From the NCBI GenBank assembly GCA_021776235.1, contig JAJFGG010000083.1, forward strand, positions 1 through 54,795: 54,795 nt of DNA. Direction: 5' to 3'. A model generated the notes under the pieces. The model was not told the DNA's origin. It worked only from the letters and a program-made list of their open reading frames with translations, and did no database searches. Below are positions 34,211-43,089 of this stretch, one piece after another. The stretch's first letter is position 1. Each line of letters begins with the position of its first letter. Source of the DNA: Alphaproteobacteria bacterium. GTDB taxonomy: Bacteria > Pseudomonadota > Alphaproteobacteria > GCA-2731375. The position numbers and the translations under genes are program-made.

Positions 34211-35896
34211 CTATACCGTAATTGCGTATGCGGGTTGTCGCGGGTCCGCACCCGATCGGAAGAACCCTGTTTTCGGCTGATAAAGTACGGCTTCAACCGA
34301 TGCGAGACGGCGTGAATATGCGGGAAATTCTTCGAGCTTGTGACCGAGCGCAGCGAGTTCTTCCAGGGTGCTTGCAGGGAACCGCCCCTCCAATCCCAAC
34401 AGACCAGGGTAATGATTGTAGGGCGCGAACGAATTCGGAAAACTCATACTGATGAAGCGCGGCGCGTCGATGGCTTCCTGTATGTCCATGCCGAAGTGAA
34501 ACGCATTCAGAACAACCTGTAACATCGCCTGAACCTGGGCATCGCCGCCGGGCGCCCCGAACGGCATCACCGAACCATCGTCGCGAAGCAGGATTGCCGG
34601 GTTCGGCGTAAGCCTTGGCCGCTTGCCCGGCGCCACGCCGGATGGATGATTGGGATCGGGCCGCGACTGCGTGCCGCGGCCGGACGGGACAATACCCAGT
34701 CCCGGCACGACCGGGGCTCGCCACGAGGCATCGGACGGCGTGGCGGAAAAGGCATTTCCCCAACGATCGACGACACACAGATAGGAAGTATCCGGGTCGC
34801 GCTCCGACAGCGTGGTGGCGGCCTTTGGTATTGCACTGTTGTGATAGAGGTTAGGCGGCATATCGGGCATCGCAACCTTGCGGTCGATACCGGTAACCCG
34901 CTTCGCGATATGCTCCGCCGATAACAGGGTGTCGAGGCCGACTTCGACGAAGCGCGGATCGCCATAGTGATATTCGCGATCGGCAAAGGCGCCTTTCAGA
35001 ATTTCCGTGATGAGGTGGATGTAGGCGGGCTCGTTGTGTTTAAGCTCACCAAGCCCGCCCCGTTCCACCATCAGCAATGCCTGGGCAAGCATTGGACCCT
35101 GGCACCAGGGCCCACAGGTAACAACCTGGAAGTCGCGCCAGCGGGTGATGACTGGCTCTTCGTAGCGGGTGTGAAAGTTCGCCAGATCCTCGAAGGAAAG
35201 ATAGCCGCCTTCCTCCTTTTGATGCGCCGCGATCCTAACGGCGATATCCCCGGCATAAAACGCCGCACGGGCCGCCTCAAGGCCGGCAGCGCGCCCTTTT
35301 GTCGCTGCGGCGCGTTCTTCATCGGCCATGAACTGGATCGTCGCGGCAAGGTCGGTCTGGACGAACCGCTCGTTGAGCTTGACCGCGCGGCCCTGAGGTT
35401 GAAACAACTTCGCGTTCGACGGCCAGCGGCGATAATCTTCCTCATGCTTGGCGAATTCATTGGCGAGAAATTCACCCACCGCAAAGCCTTCTTTGGCAAA
35501 ACGGATCGCGGCGGCGGCCGCGTCGCCGAACGACATAGTGCCGAAATCACGCAAAGCGGTGATCCAGGCATCGGGTGCGGCCGGCACCACGGTTCGCAGG
35601 ACGCCCAAGGGCTGGGTACCGTTGTATTCGCGCATGAACAGATCTTTGGGAAACGCCTTCGGCCAGTAGCCAAGGCCGTCGATGGTGACGATCTTTCCCG
35701 CGCCGGTTCTAATCATTATGGGGGCGACGCCAGCGAAGTTCACTTCGTCGGGATGCAGCACGGCAAGCGCGATACCAGCGCAGCATCCGGCATCAATAGC
35801 GTTGCCGCCAGCTTCGAGGATTGAAAATGCGGCGGCGCTCGCAAGATAGTGCCCCGCGGAAACAGCATGCCTGCTGCCGTATAATGTAGGGCGCAT
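34211..35896 (-). CDS. Gamma-glutamyltransferase family protein
   Basis: 561 residues. The Ntn-hydrolase architecture is clear: N-terminal SAGHYLASAAAFSILEAGGNAIDA, the central region PAYIHLITEILKGAFADREY, and the autoprocessing site D369-T370-S in DPDTSYLCVVDRWGNAFSAT, where Thr370 would become the catalytic N-terminus. Downstream are RPRLTPNPAILLRDDGS and the tail motif RRLASVEAV. There is no signal peptide, so it may be cytoplasmic, unlike classic periplasmic GGT. The family transfers or hydrolyses gamma-glutamyl groups, for example from glutathione conjugates. It is the last gene of a minus-strand run with a flavin monooxygenase and an LLM enzyme (gaps 100 and 85 bp). Confidence 0.93.
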   Translation of the reverse strand: MRPTLYGSRHAVSAGHYLASAAAFSILEAGGNAIDAGCCAGIALAVLHPDEVNFAGVAPIMIRTGAGKIVTIDGLGYWPKAFPKDLFMREYNGTQPLGVLRTVVPAAPDAWITALRDFGTMSFGDAAAAAIRFAKEGFAVGEFLANEFAKHEEDYRRWPSNAKLFQPQGRAVKLNERFVQTDLAATIQFMADEERAAATKGRAAGLEAARAAFYAGDIAVRIAAHQKEEGGYLSFEDLANFHTRYEEPVITRWRDFQVVTCGPWCQGPMLAQALLMVERGGLGELKHNEPAYIHLITEILKGAFADREYHYGDPRFVEVGLDTLLSAEHIAKRVTGIDRKVAMPDMPPNLYHNSAIPKAATTLSERDPDTSYLCVVDRWGNAFSATPSDASWRAPVVPGLGIVPSGRGTQSRPDPNHPSGVAPGKRPRLTPNPAILLRDDGSVMPFGAPGGDAQVQAMLQVVLNAFHFGMDIQEAIDAPRFISMSFPNSFAPYNHYPGLLGLEGRFPASTLEELAALGHKLEEFPAYSRRLASVEAVLYQPKTGFFRSGADPRQPAYAITV

Positions 35897-35996
35897 TCTA
35901 TTCTCTCCGACTGTTTCTGGCGAAGTATATGTAAGGCGGCGACATTGTCACTTTAGACGTCCTGCCGGCGATTTGCGATGCGCATGGTGCGGGAGC

Positions 35997-37448
35997 TCAA
36001 TCTGTCGAACCCAGCGCCCCGGGCGGCTTCGGCGCCTGCAACCTTTCACGAAAATCGTCATAAAAGACATCGAGGGTCTCCAGTATCAGACCCCGGCAGG
36101 TCTGCTCGACCATGCGCTCCAGAAGGAATTTGAGCCCGTTGAGGCCGCCGAATAGGGGCCCAATGCTTAACGTCGCGGCGGCGCCGAGCAGACTTACCCG
36201 GCCGAGAACCGGACAGCTGCCGGGCACACGCTCCTGAAACTCGCACCCATCGCCGAGGTAAGGCTGATCCAGGAGCATTTCGTTATCTTCGCCTTCCGGC
36301 GGCGTGAAACGGTCTCGCCACAGCAGCATGTGGGGGGCGAGCGCCGCCATTTCCGGGCGGCGGGCGATATCCATGTCGAAGCCGGTGCCAAGGATGACGA
36401 AATCAAATCGGTGTTCGCCATCGGGAGTAATGACCAGCACTTTGTCGGCGTCCATGCGGCAGGCCGTCCAGGGGCTGCCAAGGCATAGTTGGAAATTGGC
36501 ATAAGACAGTGCACGCTCGACCGTATGCCGGGGCGGCGGGATCGGCGTCTCGACTATGGTCTTGATGAACTGCCAGCGGTAGGTGTCCGGTAAGCTGGCG
36601 AAATGGCGCATGAAGCCCGCGTTTTCCAAGCCTTTTTTCGCGCTGAGCCACGGCAGTTCCGGCCGGCGGCAGAACACAGATGCGCTGGCGGCGCCATTCT
36701 CAATAGCGGTAATCGCATTGTCGAAAGCCGAGGCCCCGGCGCCCAGGACACCGACATCCGCATCCCTACAACGCGTGAAATCGATGTCATCGGCAGAATG
36801 GGCCCAGCGGTCCGCCGGCAAGGTTTTGACAGTTTCCGCGGGAACATGTGCCCCGCCGCTGCCGAGTAAGCCGGTCGCCAGTACGAGCCGACGCGTAAAC
36901 AGCGTTTCTTCCCGACCGTCCTGACGGACGGTCACACGGACCAGATCGGCGTCGCCGTCTATGGCTACTACTTCCGTATTATTGCGCACGGGGATTTCAA
37001 GAACGCGGCGGAACCATTCCAGGTAACGAAACCACTCCAGCCGTGGGATGCGGGGCAGTTCCGCCCATGCGGCGCGGCCGAACTTAGCCTCCCAATAGGC
37101 CTGCACAGAGAGACTGGGAATGCCGAACTCTATGCCCGTCAGATGTTTCGCCGTGCGCAGCGTCTTCATGCGGGCGGAGGTCAACCAAATCCCTTCTTGC
37201 CCTGGAGGCGTCTGGTCGACAACCAGGATGTTCGTGACCTTGGAACGGAGAAGTCCCCAGGCGAGACCCATGCCGTAAAGCCCGCCACCGACGATGAGGA
37301 CATCGACGACCGGCTTGCCGTCCATATCTGCCGCGGGCTGGACCCAGGGCTGGTAACTGTGGCGGAAAATATCGAGCTCACGATAAACCTGGTTTTCGAG
37401 CCAATCCAGACCGTGGGCGCCGTCTCCAACTTCGTTCATCATAGGCAT
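35997..37448 (-). CDS. FAD/NAD(P)-binding monooxygenase-like flavoprotein
   Basis: 483 residues. The FAD-binding motif is VDVLIVGGGLYGMGLAWGLL with acid VVDQTPPG. The second nucleotide site DVGVLGAGASAFDNAITAI binds NADPH, and VILGTGFDMD matches the ATG-like motif of flavin-containing and N-hydroxylating monooxygenases. There is no FxGxxxHxxxW Baeyer-Villiger fingerprint, so it more resembles lysine/ornithine N-monooxygenase or FMO-like enzymes; the N- or S-oxygenation substrate is unknown. The start is ATG at 37448 with two further ATGs close by and no strong ribosome site. It lies between the LLM and gamma-glutamyltransferase genes, all co-directional. Confidence 0.86.
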   Translation of the reverse strand: MPMMNEVGDGAHGLDWLENQVYRELDIFRHSYQPWVQPAADMDGKPVVDVLIVGGGLYGMGLAWGLLRSKVTNILVVDQTPPGQEGIWLTSARMKTLRTAKHLTGIEFGIPSLSVQAYWEAKFGRAAWAELPRIPRLEWFRYLEWFRRVLEIPVRNNTEVVAIDGDADLVRVTVRQDGREETLFTRRLVLATGLLGSGGAHVPAETVKTLPADRWAHSADDIDFTRCRDADVGVLGAGASAFDNAITAIENGAASASVFCRRPELPWLSAKKGLENAGFMRHFASLPDTYRWQFIKTIVETPIPPPRHTVERALSYANFQLCLGSPWTACRMDADKVLVITPDGEHRFDFVILGTGFDMDIARRPEMAALAPHMLLWRDRFTPPEGEDNEMLLDQPYLGDGCEFQERVPGSCPVLGRVSLLGAAATLSIGPLFGGLNGLKFLLERMVEQTCRGLILETLDVFYDDFRERLQAPKPPGALGSTD

Positions 37449-37533
37449 TTACACATTCTTTGTGGAACAGTCAGCATAGCGTAGTCAGCCGCCCGCCTAT
37501 TGGCGGGCGGCCGGTCTGCCCGACGAGCGGGCC

Positions 37534-38463
37534 CTACGAAAGATAGTCGGCCAGGAAGCCGTAGGTTCTTTCTTCGGATGCATTGTCGTGCGCGGCGACC
37601 TGTATGCGCAAATCCGTCGCGCCCGCCTTGGCGTATGCCGCCAGCCCATCCAGCACTTGTTGCCAACTACCGATCAAGTGCAGATCAGAGGCGTCATCCA
37701 GGCCCTCGTGCTTGGTGGCATTGGCATAGGAGGGGTTGGCCTGGTACTGCGCGGCGATTTCCCGTGCCAGAACTTTTGCCCCGGCAATATCGTCGGTGAC
37801 GCAGATCCGCACCAGCGCCATGACGCGCGGGACGTCGCTTCGGCCCGCAGCCTCGGCACCGGCCCGGAGGTGCGGCAGGATGTAGGACGATATGGTCCGA
37901 GGCCCGCATTGACCCAGCGTCGTGCCCTGCAATCTGCCACCCGCAAAGCGCAGCATCCTCGGGCCGAGCGCCGCCAGCAGAATGGGCGTAGGGGCGGCCT
38001 CGATCCCCAATTCGGCATGGACGGAAATCTGGTCTCCGTCTGTATCCGCCCGCGCGCCGGCCAGCAGCGGCTCCAACGCCGCGATGAACTGTTGTGTATA
38101 GGAGAACGGTTTGTCCCAGGTAAGGCCAAGCACCTCCTCGGCATGCCGCCTGGAGGCGGCGCCGATGCCAAGGGTGAACCGTCCACCCAAGGCATTCTGA
38201 GCCGTCCGCGATAGCTGGGCGAGGCCGACCGGATGGCGGCCATACAGCGGCACAACCGATGTGCCGACTTCACTAATTTTGCCAATATCATTGGCAATGC
38301 AGGCCAGCGCGGCAATGGAATCGACACCCATGGCGTGGGAAATCCAGAAGCTGTCGAAGCCCGCTTCTTCGGCAAATCGGGCCGCCTCGCGCGCCTCATT
38401 AATGGATGCCAGGGCCGTGCCGCCGGCCAACCCCCAGCGGATACCAAAGCGGTCGTTAGTCAT
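37534..38463 (-). CDS. LLM-class F420-type oxidoreductase
   Basis: 309 residues, luciferase-like TIM barrel of the F420-dependent subfamily: FAEEAGFDSFWISHAMGVDS, TSVVPLYGRHPVGLAQLSRT, GGRFTLGIGAASRRHAEEVL, ILLAALGPRMLRFAG and the C-terminal HLIGSWQQVLDGLAAYAKAG. These motifs match the TIGR03564-type proteins. It is first in a three-gene minus-strand run (LLM, flavin monooxygenase, gamma-glutamyltransferase) and preceded by AGGATTTGCAGT. The chemistry is probably hydride transfer or monooxygenation on an organic substrate; not assignable further. Confidence 0.88.
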   Translation of the reverse strand: MTNDRFGIRWGLAGGTALASINEAREAARFAEEAGFDSFWISHAMGVDSIAALACIANDIGKISEVGTSVVPLYGRHPVGLAQLSRTAQNALGGRFTLGIGAASRRHAEEVLGLTWDKPFSYTQQFIAALEPLLAGARADTDGDQISVHAELGIEAAPTPILLAALGPRMLRFAGGRLQGTTLGQCGPRTISSYILPHLRAGAEAAGRSDVPRVMALVRICVTDDIAGAKVLAREIAAQYQANPSYANATKHEGLDDASDLHLIGSWQQVLDGLAAYAKAGATDLRIQVAAHDNASEERTYGFLADYLS

Positions 38464-38690
38464 ACTGCAAATCCTTTATTCCTACGGCCGGGTCTGTCAC
38501 GCCACTGACCTCGCCACCACCTTCATGTTCGATAAAGGCATTGGCGGACGAACGGCCGACATGCTCCAATGTTCCTTGCTCTAACTTGCCCACCTGCCCA
38601 CCGCGCAACAACAGCCTCACCCCTCAAAATCCGATGGTAGACACCGAAATCTTGTGGCGAATAAGTTCATGCGCGCACCTTAGAGGATTT

Positions 38691-38718
38691 TTGACAGGAC
38701 TTCGAACGGTGCGATGAT
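38691..38718 (+). promoter_or_regulatory. Candidate sigma-70 promoter of the SDR gene
   Basis: TTGACA at 38691-38696 is followed after 16 bp by GATGAT at 38713-38718 (4 of 6 matches to TATAAT), 40 bp before the SDR start codon. The -35 is a perfect consensus and the -10 is weak, so confidence is moderate. The rest of the 295-bp gap from 38464 shows nothing. Confidence 0.45.
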
Positions 38719-38758
38719 GTTTCGGTAGAACTTTTTTAGTCGGAGAGGACATGTCAGC

Positions 38759-39544
38759 ATGAAGAATTTATTTTCGGTCGACGGCAAGGTGGCGCTGGTC
38801 ACCGGCGGCTCGCGCGGGATCGGCGAGATGATCGCCGCCGGTTTTCTGGCCAACGGTGTGAAGGTCTATATCTCCTCGCGCAAGGCGGAAGTGTGCGATG
38901 CGACGGCCCAGCGCCTGATGGCGGAGCAGGGCGGTGAATGCATCTCGATCCCGGCGGATATCTCCAGCGCGGCGGGGGCGGAATATCTCGCCGGCGAGAT
39001 CGCCGGGCGCGAAGACAGGCTCGACATCCTGGTCAATAATGCCGGTGCGGTCTGGGCGGCGCCCCTGGAGGATTTCCCCGAATCCGGCTGGGACAAGGTG
39101 ATGAACACCAACCTCAAGGGGCCCTTCTACCTGACCAAGGCCCTGCTGCCGCAACTGCGTGCGGCGGCCAGTGCGGATGAGCCCGCCCGGGTGATCAACA
39201 TCGGCTCGATCGATGCGCTGACAATTCCGTCGATCGAGAACTATTCCTATACGGCGGCCAAGGCCGGGCTGCATTATCTGACCCGGGTGCTGGCGGCCAA
39301 GTTGGCGGGCGACGACATCCTGGTCAACACCATCGCGCCGGGCGCCTTCGAAAGTCAGATGATGGCGGAAACCATTCGCGTCCACGGGGATCGCATCCGC
39401 GCAAGCAACCCGCGCAAGCGCATCGGCAGGCCCGAAGACATCGCCGGCGTCGCCATCTTCCTGTCCTCGCGCGCCTCGGCCTACACCACCGGCGCGCTGA
39501 TCACCTGCGACGGCGGCAGATCAACGGCGGTGTTCGGGACCTAG
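38759..39544 (+). CDS. SDR-family oxidoreductase (FabG/gluconate 5-dehydrogenase-like)
   Basis: 261 residues, classical SDR with complete motifs: VTGGSRGIGEMIAAGFLANG (NAD(P) loop), NNAGAVW, Ser in VINIGSID and catalytic Tyr-Lys in NYSYTAAKAGLHYL. SRKAEVC after strand 2 suggests NADPH preference. The C-terminus GALITCDGGRSTAV is typical of 3-oxoacyl reductase and sugar dehydrogenase members. GGAGAGGACATGTCAGC precedes the ATG. Its stop codon lies inside a long perfect inverted repeat. It appears monocistronic, with a fitting promoter upstream. Confidence 0.93.
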   Translation: MKNLFSVDGKVALVTGGSRGIGEMIAAGFLANGVKVYISSRKAEVCDATAQRLMAEQGGECISIPADISSAAGAEYLAGEIAGREDRLDILVNNAGAVWAAPLEDFPESGWDKVMNTNLKGPFYLTKALLPQLRAAASADEPARVINIGSIDALTIPSIENYSYTAAKAGLHYLTRVLAAKLAGDDILVNTIAPGAFESQMMAETIRVHGDRIRASNPRKRIGRPEDIAGVAIFLSSRASAYTTGALITCDGGRSTAVFGT

Positions 39545-39579
39545 ACCGGGTTCGATATTCATCAAGCCCGGTCTAGGTC
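39538..39579. terminator. 13-bp inverted repeat spanning the SDR stop codon
   Basis: GACCTAGACCGGG (39538-39550) and CCCGGTCTAGGTC (39567-39579) are perfectly complementary with a 16-base loop. The stop codon TAG is within the left arm. There is no following T-run, so it is either a bidirectional terminator-like hairpin between the convergent SDR and DctM genes or an mRNA 3'-end protecting structure. Confidence 0.65.
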
Positions 39580-39732
39580 TTGTCGCTCACGCTCGCGCGC
39601 CAAAGCGCACCGCTCCGCGAGGGCGGCGCATTAGCGCCGGGCCGCCGTCGCGGCCTGAATTGCGTAATTCGAACTCGAACTCGGTCCAAAGTATCATGGT
39701 CGTTACACGATATTGCCTGCGGGCCGTCCGGC

Positions 39733-41016
39733 TCAGAAATGCGAGGTGATCAGCATGCTTGGGAGCCAGAGCGCCAGCATCGGGAACAGCAGCACGATGA
39801 TCAGCACAACGGTGTCGGAAATACAGAAGGGGAAGGAACCCCTGATCACCTGCGTAACCGGCAGGCCGGTGACGCCGCTGACAGCGAACAGATTTAGGCC
39901 GACCGGCGGAATGACGCTGCCGATCTCGATACAGAGCGCGGTTAAAATTCCCAAATGCACCGGATCTACGCCCAATGACAGCGCCACGGGGAAATAAATC
40001 GGTACGGTGAGCACCAGAATAGCGACGCCTGTTAGCCACATGGAAAGCGCCAACAGGGTCCCCATCAGGGCGAACAGGAAGGTGTATTTCGACAGTCCGA
40101 GGGTGCCCGCCCAGGCGGCGATCTCCTGCGGCCAGCCCATGTTGGCCAGGAAGAACTGGAAGATGCCGACACAGCCGAGCAGGAAGAACACGACCGCCGT
40201 CAGGTTCATGGCGCGGCGGGTCACGCCCATCAGCTCTCTGATAAAGGGCTTGCCCTTGAAAATCACGCCATAGGCCAGCGCGTAACAGGCCGCGGCCGCG
40301 CCGGCCTCGGTTGGCGTGAAGAGACCGCCGTAAAGGCCGCCCAGGATGATCACCGGCATCAACAACGCCGGCAGCGCCTCCACAAAGGCCGTCCGGCACT
40401 TATGCAGTTCGAACGTGCCCGCAGGCAGCTTGACAATGAAAACCGACACACAAACAATGATCACCGCATCACTGATGGCCAGCATGATGCCCGGAAAAAC
40501 GCCGGCAAAGAATAAATCAACGATGGAGATTTCGGTGATCACGCCGAATAGGATTAGCGTAATACTCGGCGGAATAAGCAGCGCGATCCCGCCGGCCGAA
40601 GCGATTACGCCAGCCGCCATCCATTTCGGATAGCCGCGTTTGATCATTTCTGGATAAGCGATGACACTCATGGCCGCCGCCATGGCGGTGGAGGAGCCCG
40701 AAATGGCGCCGAACAGCACGGCGGCGATCAATGTCGCATAGGCGAAACCACCCGGCACCCAACCGATCAGGGCGTCCGCCAAATTGAACAGTCCTCGCAC
40801 CAGGCCCGTCTTCTCCATGAGAAAACCGGCGTAAATGAAGAATGGGATGGCAATCAGCGTGTATTTGCTGATGAAGATGAAAAATGCTTCGAACAGCGTA
40901 CCAAAGGTGAGGAAATCGTCAAACAGGACCAGGACGGCGGCGGACCCGGCCAGAGAAATACCAATCGGCACGCCGACCAGAAGCAATCCAAAAAGTACGA
41001 ACGCTAGGGGCAGCAT
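39733..41016 (-). CDS. dctM: TRAP transporter large permease DctM
   Basis: 427 residues, strongly hydrophobic with about twelve membrane segments. Family markers are AIPFFIYAGFLMEKTGLVRG, the glycine-serine loop LFGAISGSSTAMAAAMSVIA, EMIKRGYPKWMAAGVIASAG followed by PPSITLILFGVITE, and GGLFTPTEAGAAAACYAL. DctM forms the elevator domain that moves an organic acid inward using a sodium gradient. GAGG lies seven bases before the ATG. It is 33 bp downstream of dctQ in the dctP-Q-M order. Confidence 0.96.
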   Translation of the reverse strand: MLPLAFVLFGLLLVGVPIGISLAGSAAVLVLFDDFLTFGTLFEAFFIFISKYTLIAIPFFIYAGFLMEKTGLVRGLFNLADALIGWVPGGFAYATLIAAVLFGAISGSSTAMAAAMSVIAYPEMIKRGYPKWMAAGVIASAGGIALLIPPSITLILFGVITEISIVDLFFAGVFPGIMLAISDAVIIVCVSVFIVKLPAGTFELHKCRTAFVEALPALLMPVIILGGLYGGLFTPTEAGAAAACYALAYGVIFKGKPFIRELMGVTRRAMNLTAVVFFLLGCVGIFQFFLANMGWPQEIAAWAGTLGLSKYTFLFALMGTLLALSMWLTGVAILVLTVPIYFPVALSLGVDPVHLGILTALCIEIGSVIPPVGLNLFAVSGVTGLPVTQVIRGSFPFCISDTVVLIIVLLFPMLALWLPSMLITSHF

Positions 41017-41049
41017 GACACAGCCTCGAAATCCCCGACGGGCAGCTGT

Positions 41050-41601
41050 TTAAACATCCGTGGTCATTTCGATTTCGGCCTCGAAATGCTCCCCACGCAC
41101 GAAACTGACGACGTCTTCGATTGTCTGCAGGAATGCAACAAGGGCCATTAACAAGAAGCCAAACATCAAAATCAGATAAAACGGCCATAGTGGAATGAGC
41201 AGACTATAGGTGGTCAAATTCCTCTCCCACGCATAGCTGAGGGTGTCCCAACCGGTGATGCCGATGGCACTGCAGAACATCACAATGATCACCGATACGG
41301 CAATTTTCAAAATACCGACCGATCTGTAGTGGCCACGCCCATGCAAAAGCTGCACGACCGCGTTCATCACCAGATGGCTGCGTCGTACTTGGGTCACGCA
41401 GAAATAAAATGCCACCGCCGCAACCATGCCAACGATGATCGCGTCCTGCCCCCATTCAAAGACGACGCCAAAAATGTAGCGGCGAACAATTTCGAGCAGA
41501 GCGAACAGGGTCAGAACCAGCAACATGGCAGAGCCAAGCCAACCAAGTACTAAATGTATGGCTTCTTTCGCGCGGTTCGAAAATGCGAGGAACCCGTCCA
41601 T
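41050..41601 (-). CDS. dctQ: TRAP transporter small permease DctQ
   Basis: 183 residues with four hydrophobic segments, as expected: around residues 15-40 (LVLGWLGSAMLLVLTLFALL), 50-70 (QDAIIVGMVAAVAFYFCVTQ), 90-115 and 130-155 (PLWPFYLILMFGFLLMALVA). DctQ scaffolds the large permease. ATG 41601 is preferred over the GTG at 41607 because GGGAG sits five bases upstream. It follows dctP after a gap that contains a strong RNA hairpin. Confidence 0.92.
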   Translation of the reverse strand: MDGFLAFSNRAKEAIHLVLGWLGSAMLLVLTLFALLEIVRRYIFGVVFEWGQDAIIVGMVAAVAFYFCVTQVRRSHLVMNAVVQLLHGRGHYRSVGILKIAVSVIIVMFCSAIGITGWDTLSYAWERNLTTYSLLIPLWPFYLILMFGFLLMALVAFLQTIEDVVSFVRGEHFEAEIEMTTDV

Positions 41602-41656
41602 GTCCACTCCCGATCAGCAGATGTCTCGATCTATCGAACCAAATCCATCGAACGAA

Positions 41657-41688
41657 CAAGGGGCCGCCAGCAGCGCGGCAGCCCCTTG
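41657..41688 (-). promoter_or_regulatory. Intercistronic RNA hairpin between dctP and dctQ
   Basis: CAAGGGGC at 41657-41664 pairs with GCCCCTTG at 41681-41688, extended by GCC/GGC inside a single mismatch, with an eight-base loop. No T-run follows in the direction of transcription. Hairpins at this place in binding-protein-first transport operons commonly protect the upstream mRNA or attenuate the downstream genes, keeping the binding protein in excess. That role is inferred. Confidence 0.65.
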
Positions 41689-41710
41689 AACACTATTTGC
41701 GAGACGACCG

Positions 41711-42862
41711 TTATTTCCGGTTTTTCGCCTTATAAAGATCCGCGCCCTTGCCGTATTTCGCGAAATACTGCTCGTATTTTGAGCAGTCGGTCTTTTCGAG
41801 GGCGTGCGATCCCGTAGGATTGGCCGTCACCAAGGCCGCGGCTTCCGCCGTGAACTGGTCGACCATCTTATCGCCCATGTCGTTCACCTTGGTTTTGATC
41901 CACTTGTTGGTGGCGCCGCCTTCGGCCTTTTGGATAACGGAAGCTTCGTCTGGATTCAGGACGTAGATGCCTGGCGCCGCCTTATCCTTGGTGACGAACT
42001 TCGCCAGCGTACGCGCGTCGTTGCAATAGTTGATGACACGCTGGAACGGGATGAAGTCGTTCTTGATGATGTCGGTCAGAACATCCTGCTGCTCTTTCGA
42101 GAGCTTGTTCCACCAGCGGTTCGAAACGCCGAACCAGTAGTAGTCGCCGACGATCCCGTTGAGACCGGCCACCGTGAAGTACGGCGCCTGCTCCTTGGTG
42201 GCATTAAAGCCGCCAAGCGACGTCAAGAGGCCGTCGATAACACCGGTTTGCAGGGCCGGCGGCACGTCGCCGAAGGCCATGGCCTGCGGATTGGCGCCCA
42301 GCGCGCTTAGCAGAGCATTTTCGGCCGGGCCCATGGAACGCATTTTCTTGCCGGCGAAATCAGCCGGTCCGATCAACCGGCCCTTAACGGCGCCGGCACC
42401 CATGTACATGCTCAAATGCCCGGCACCCATAATGGTGATGTCGTGGGTCTTGTTGAAGTGCACCGCCAGGTCCTTGAAGGTCTTGGTCGTATCTACGCCG
42501 TCGATGGCGCCGACCGTGGTCAGCTTACCCGCCCCCAGTAGCACGTTCGCCAGAGGCTCGATGCTGGAGGTCTTGCCAAACTGGCCCGTGAGGACTTCCA
42601 GGTTACCCTGGGTCAGAGCCTTCACGCCCTGCGGCACCGTGTAGAGCGATTTGGCCCAGAAAATCTGCACCTTGCTGCCGGGAATTCTCTTTTCCACCTG
42701 CTCGGCGAAATAGACTTCCGCGATCGCGGCCGGGTGTGGCGGACCGTTGTGATCCGATGCCCAGCGCAGTTTAACCGGCTCTGCAGCGCCCGCCATCTGG
42801 CTGGACGCCGCGATGATGGCCGCAGCGAGAACCGTAGTCGTCAGATTTAGTTTTTGTGACAT
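41711..42862 (-). CDS. dctP: TRAP transporter substrate-binding protein DctP
   Basis: 383 residues with a clear signal peptide (LTTTVLAAAIIAASSQMAGA, cleavage before AEPVKLRW). DctP-fold elements follow: IPGSKVQIFWAKSLYTVPQG, KKMRSMGPAENALLSALGAN with the conserved Arg that fixes the ligand carboxylate, and PPALQTGVIDGLLTSLGGFN. GGAGGTATC lies before the ATG. Ligand unknown; the neighbouring TauD-type dioxygenase and enzymes of CoA-ester metabolism suggest an organic acid. It is first in the dctP-Q-M operon. Confidence 0.95.
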   Translation of the reverse strand: MSQKLNLTTTVLAAAIIAASSQMAGAAEPVKLRWASDHNGPPHPAAIAEVYFAEQVEKRIPGSKVQIFWAKSLYTVPQGVKALTQGNLEVLTGQFGKTSSIEPLANVLLGAGKLTTVGAIDGVDTTKTFKDLAVHFNKTHDITIMGAGHLSMYMGAGAVKGRLIGPADFAGKKMRSMGPAENALLSALGANPQAMAFGDVPPALQTGVIDGLLTSLGGFNATKEQAPYFTVAGLNGIVGDYYWFGVSNRWWNKLSKEQQDVLTDIIKNDFIPFQRVINYCNDARTLAKFVTKDKAAPGIYVLNPDEASVIQKAEGGATNKWIKTKVNDMGDKMVDQFTAEAAALVTANPTGSHALEKTDCSKYEQYFAKYGKGADLYKAKNRK

Positions 42863-43089
42863 GATACCTCCGTTTCGACTCGTCCAGGCAAAGACCTATC
42901 GTCTTGGCATGGATGGGTGCGTACCCAAGTTTTCCCTCTCGTTCAGGATCTTATTGTTAGAGGCCTGAGAAGCCCACCGATTTTTTGTTGGCCGCCTATG
43001 ATCGTAACGGCGGGTGTGCGAGAGCCATTGAAAGAGCCATTGGATCTGCCGCAATACAGCTATTGGCGAGCAAATGCCGTAGGGGCGTG

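Noticed and set aside
34967-35824. 285-codon plus-strand open frame
   Set aside because: Antisense to the gamma-glutamyltransferase gene; composition typical of a shadow frame.
39547-39579. tRNA-like GGTTCGA box near the SDR stop
   Set aside because: It is part of a simple hairpin; no acceptor stem, anticodon arm or D arm can be formed.
43021-43042. Direct repeat AGAGCCATTG twice, 12 bp apart
   Set aside because: Short and isolated; no promoter or operator context that would support a function.
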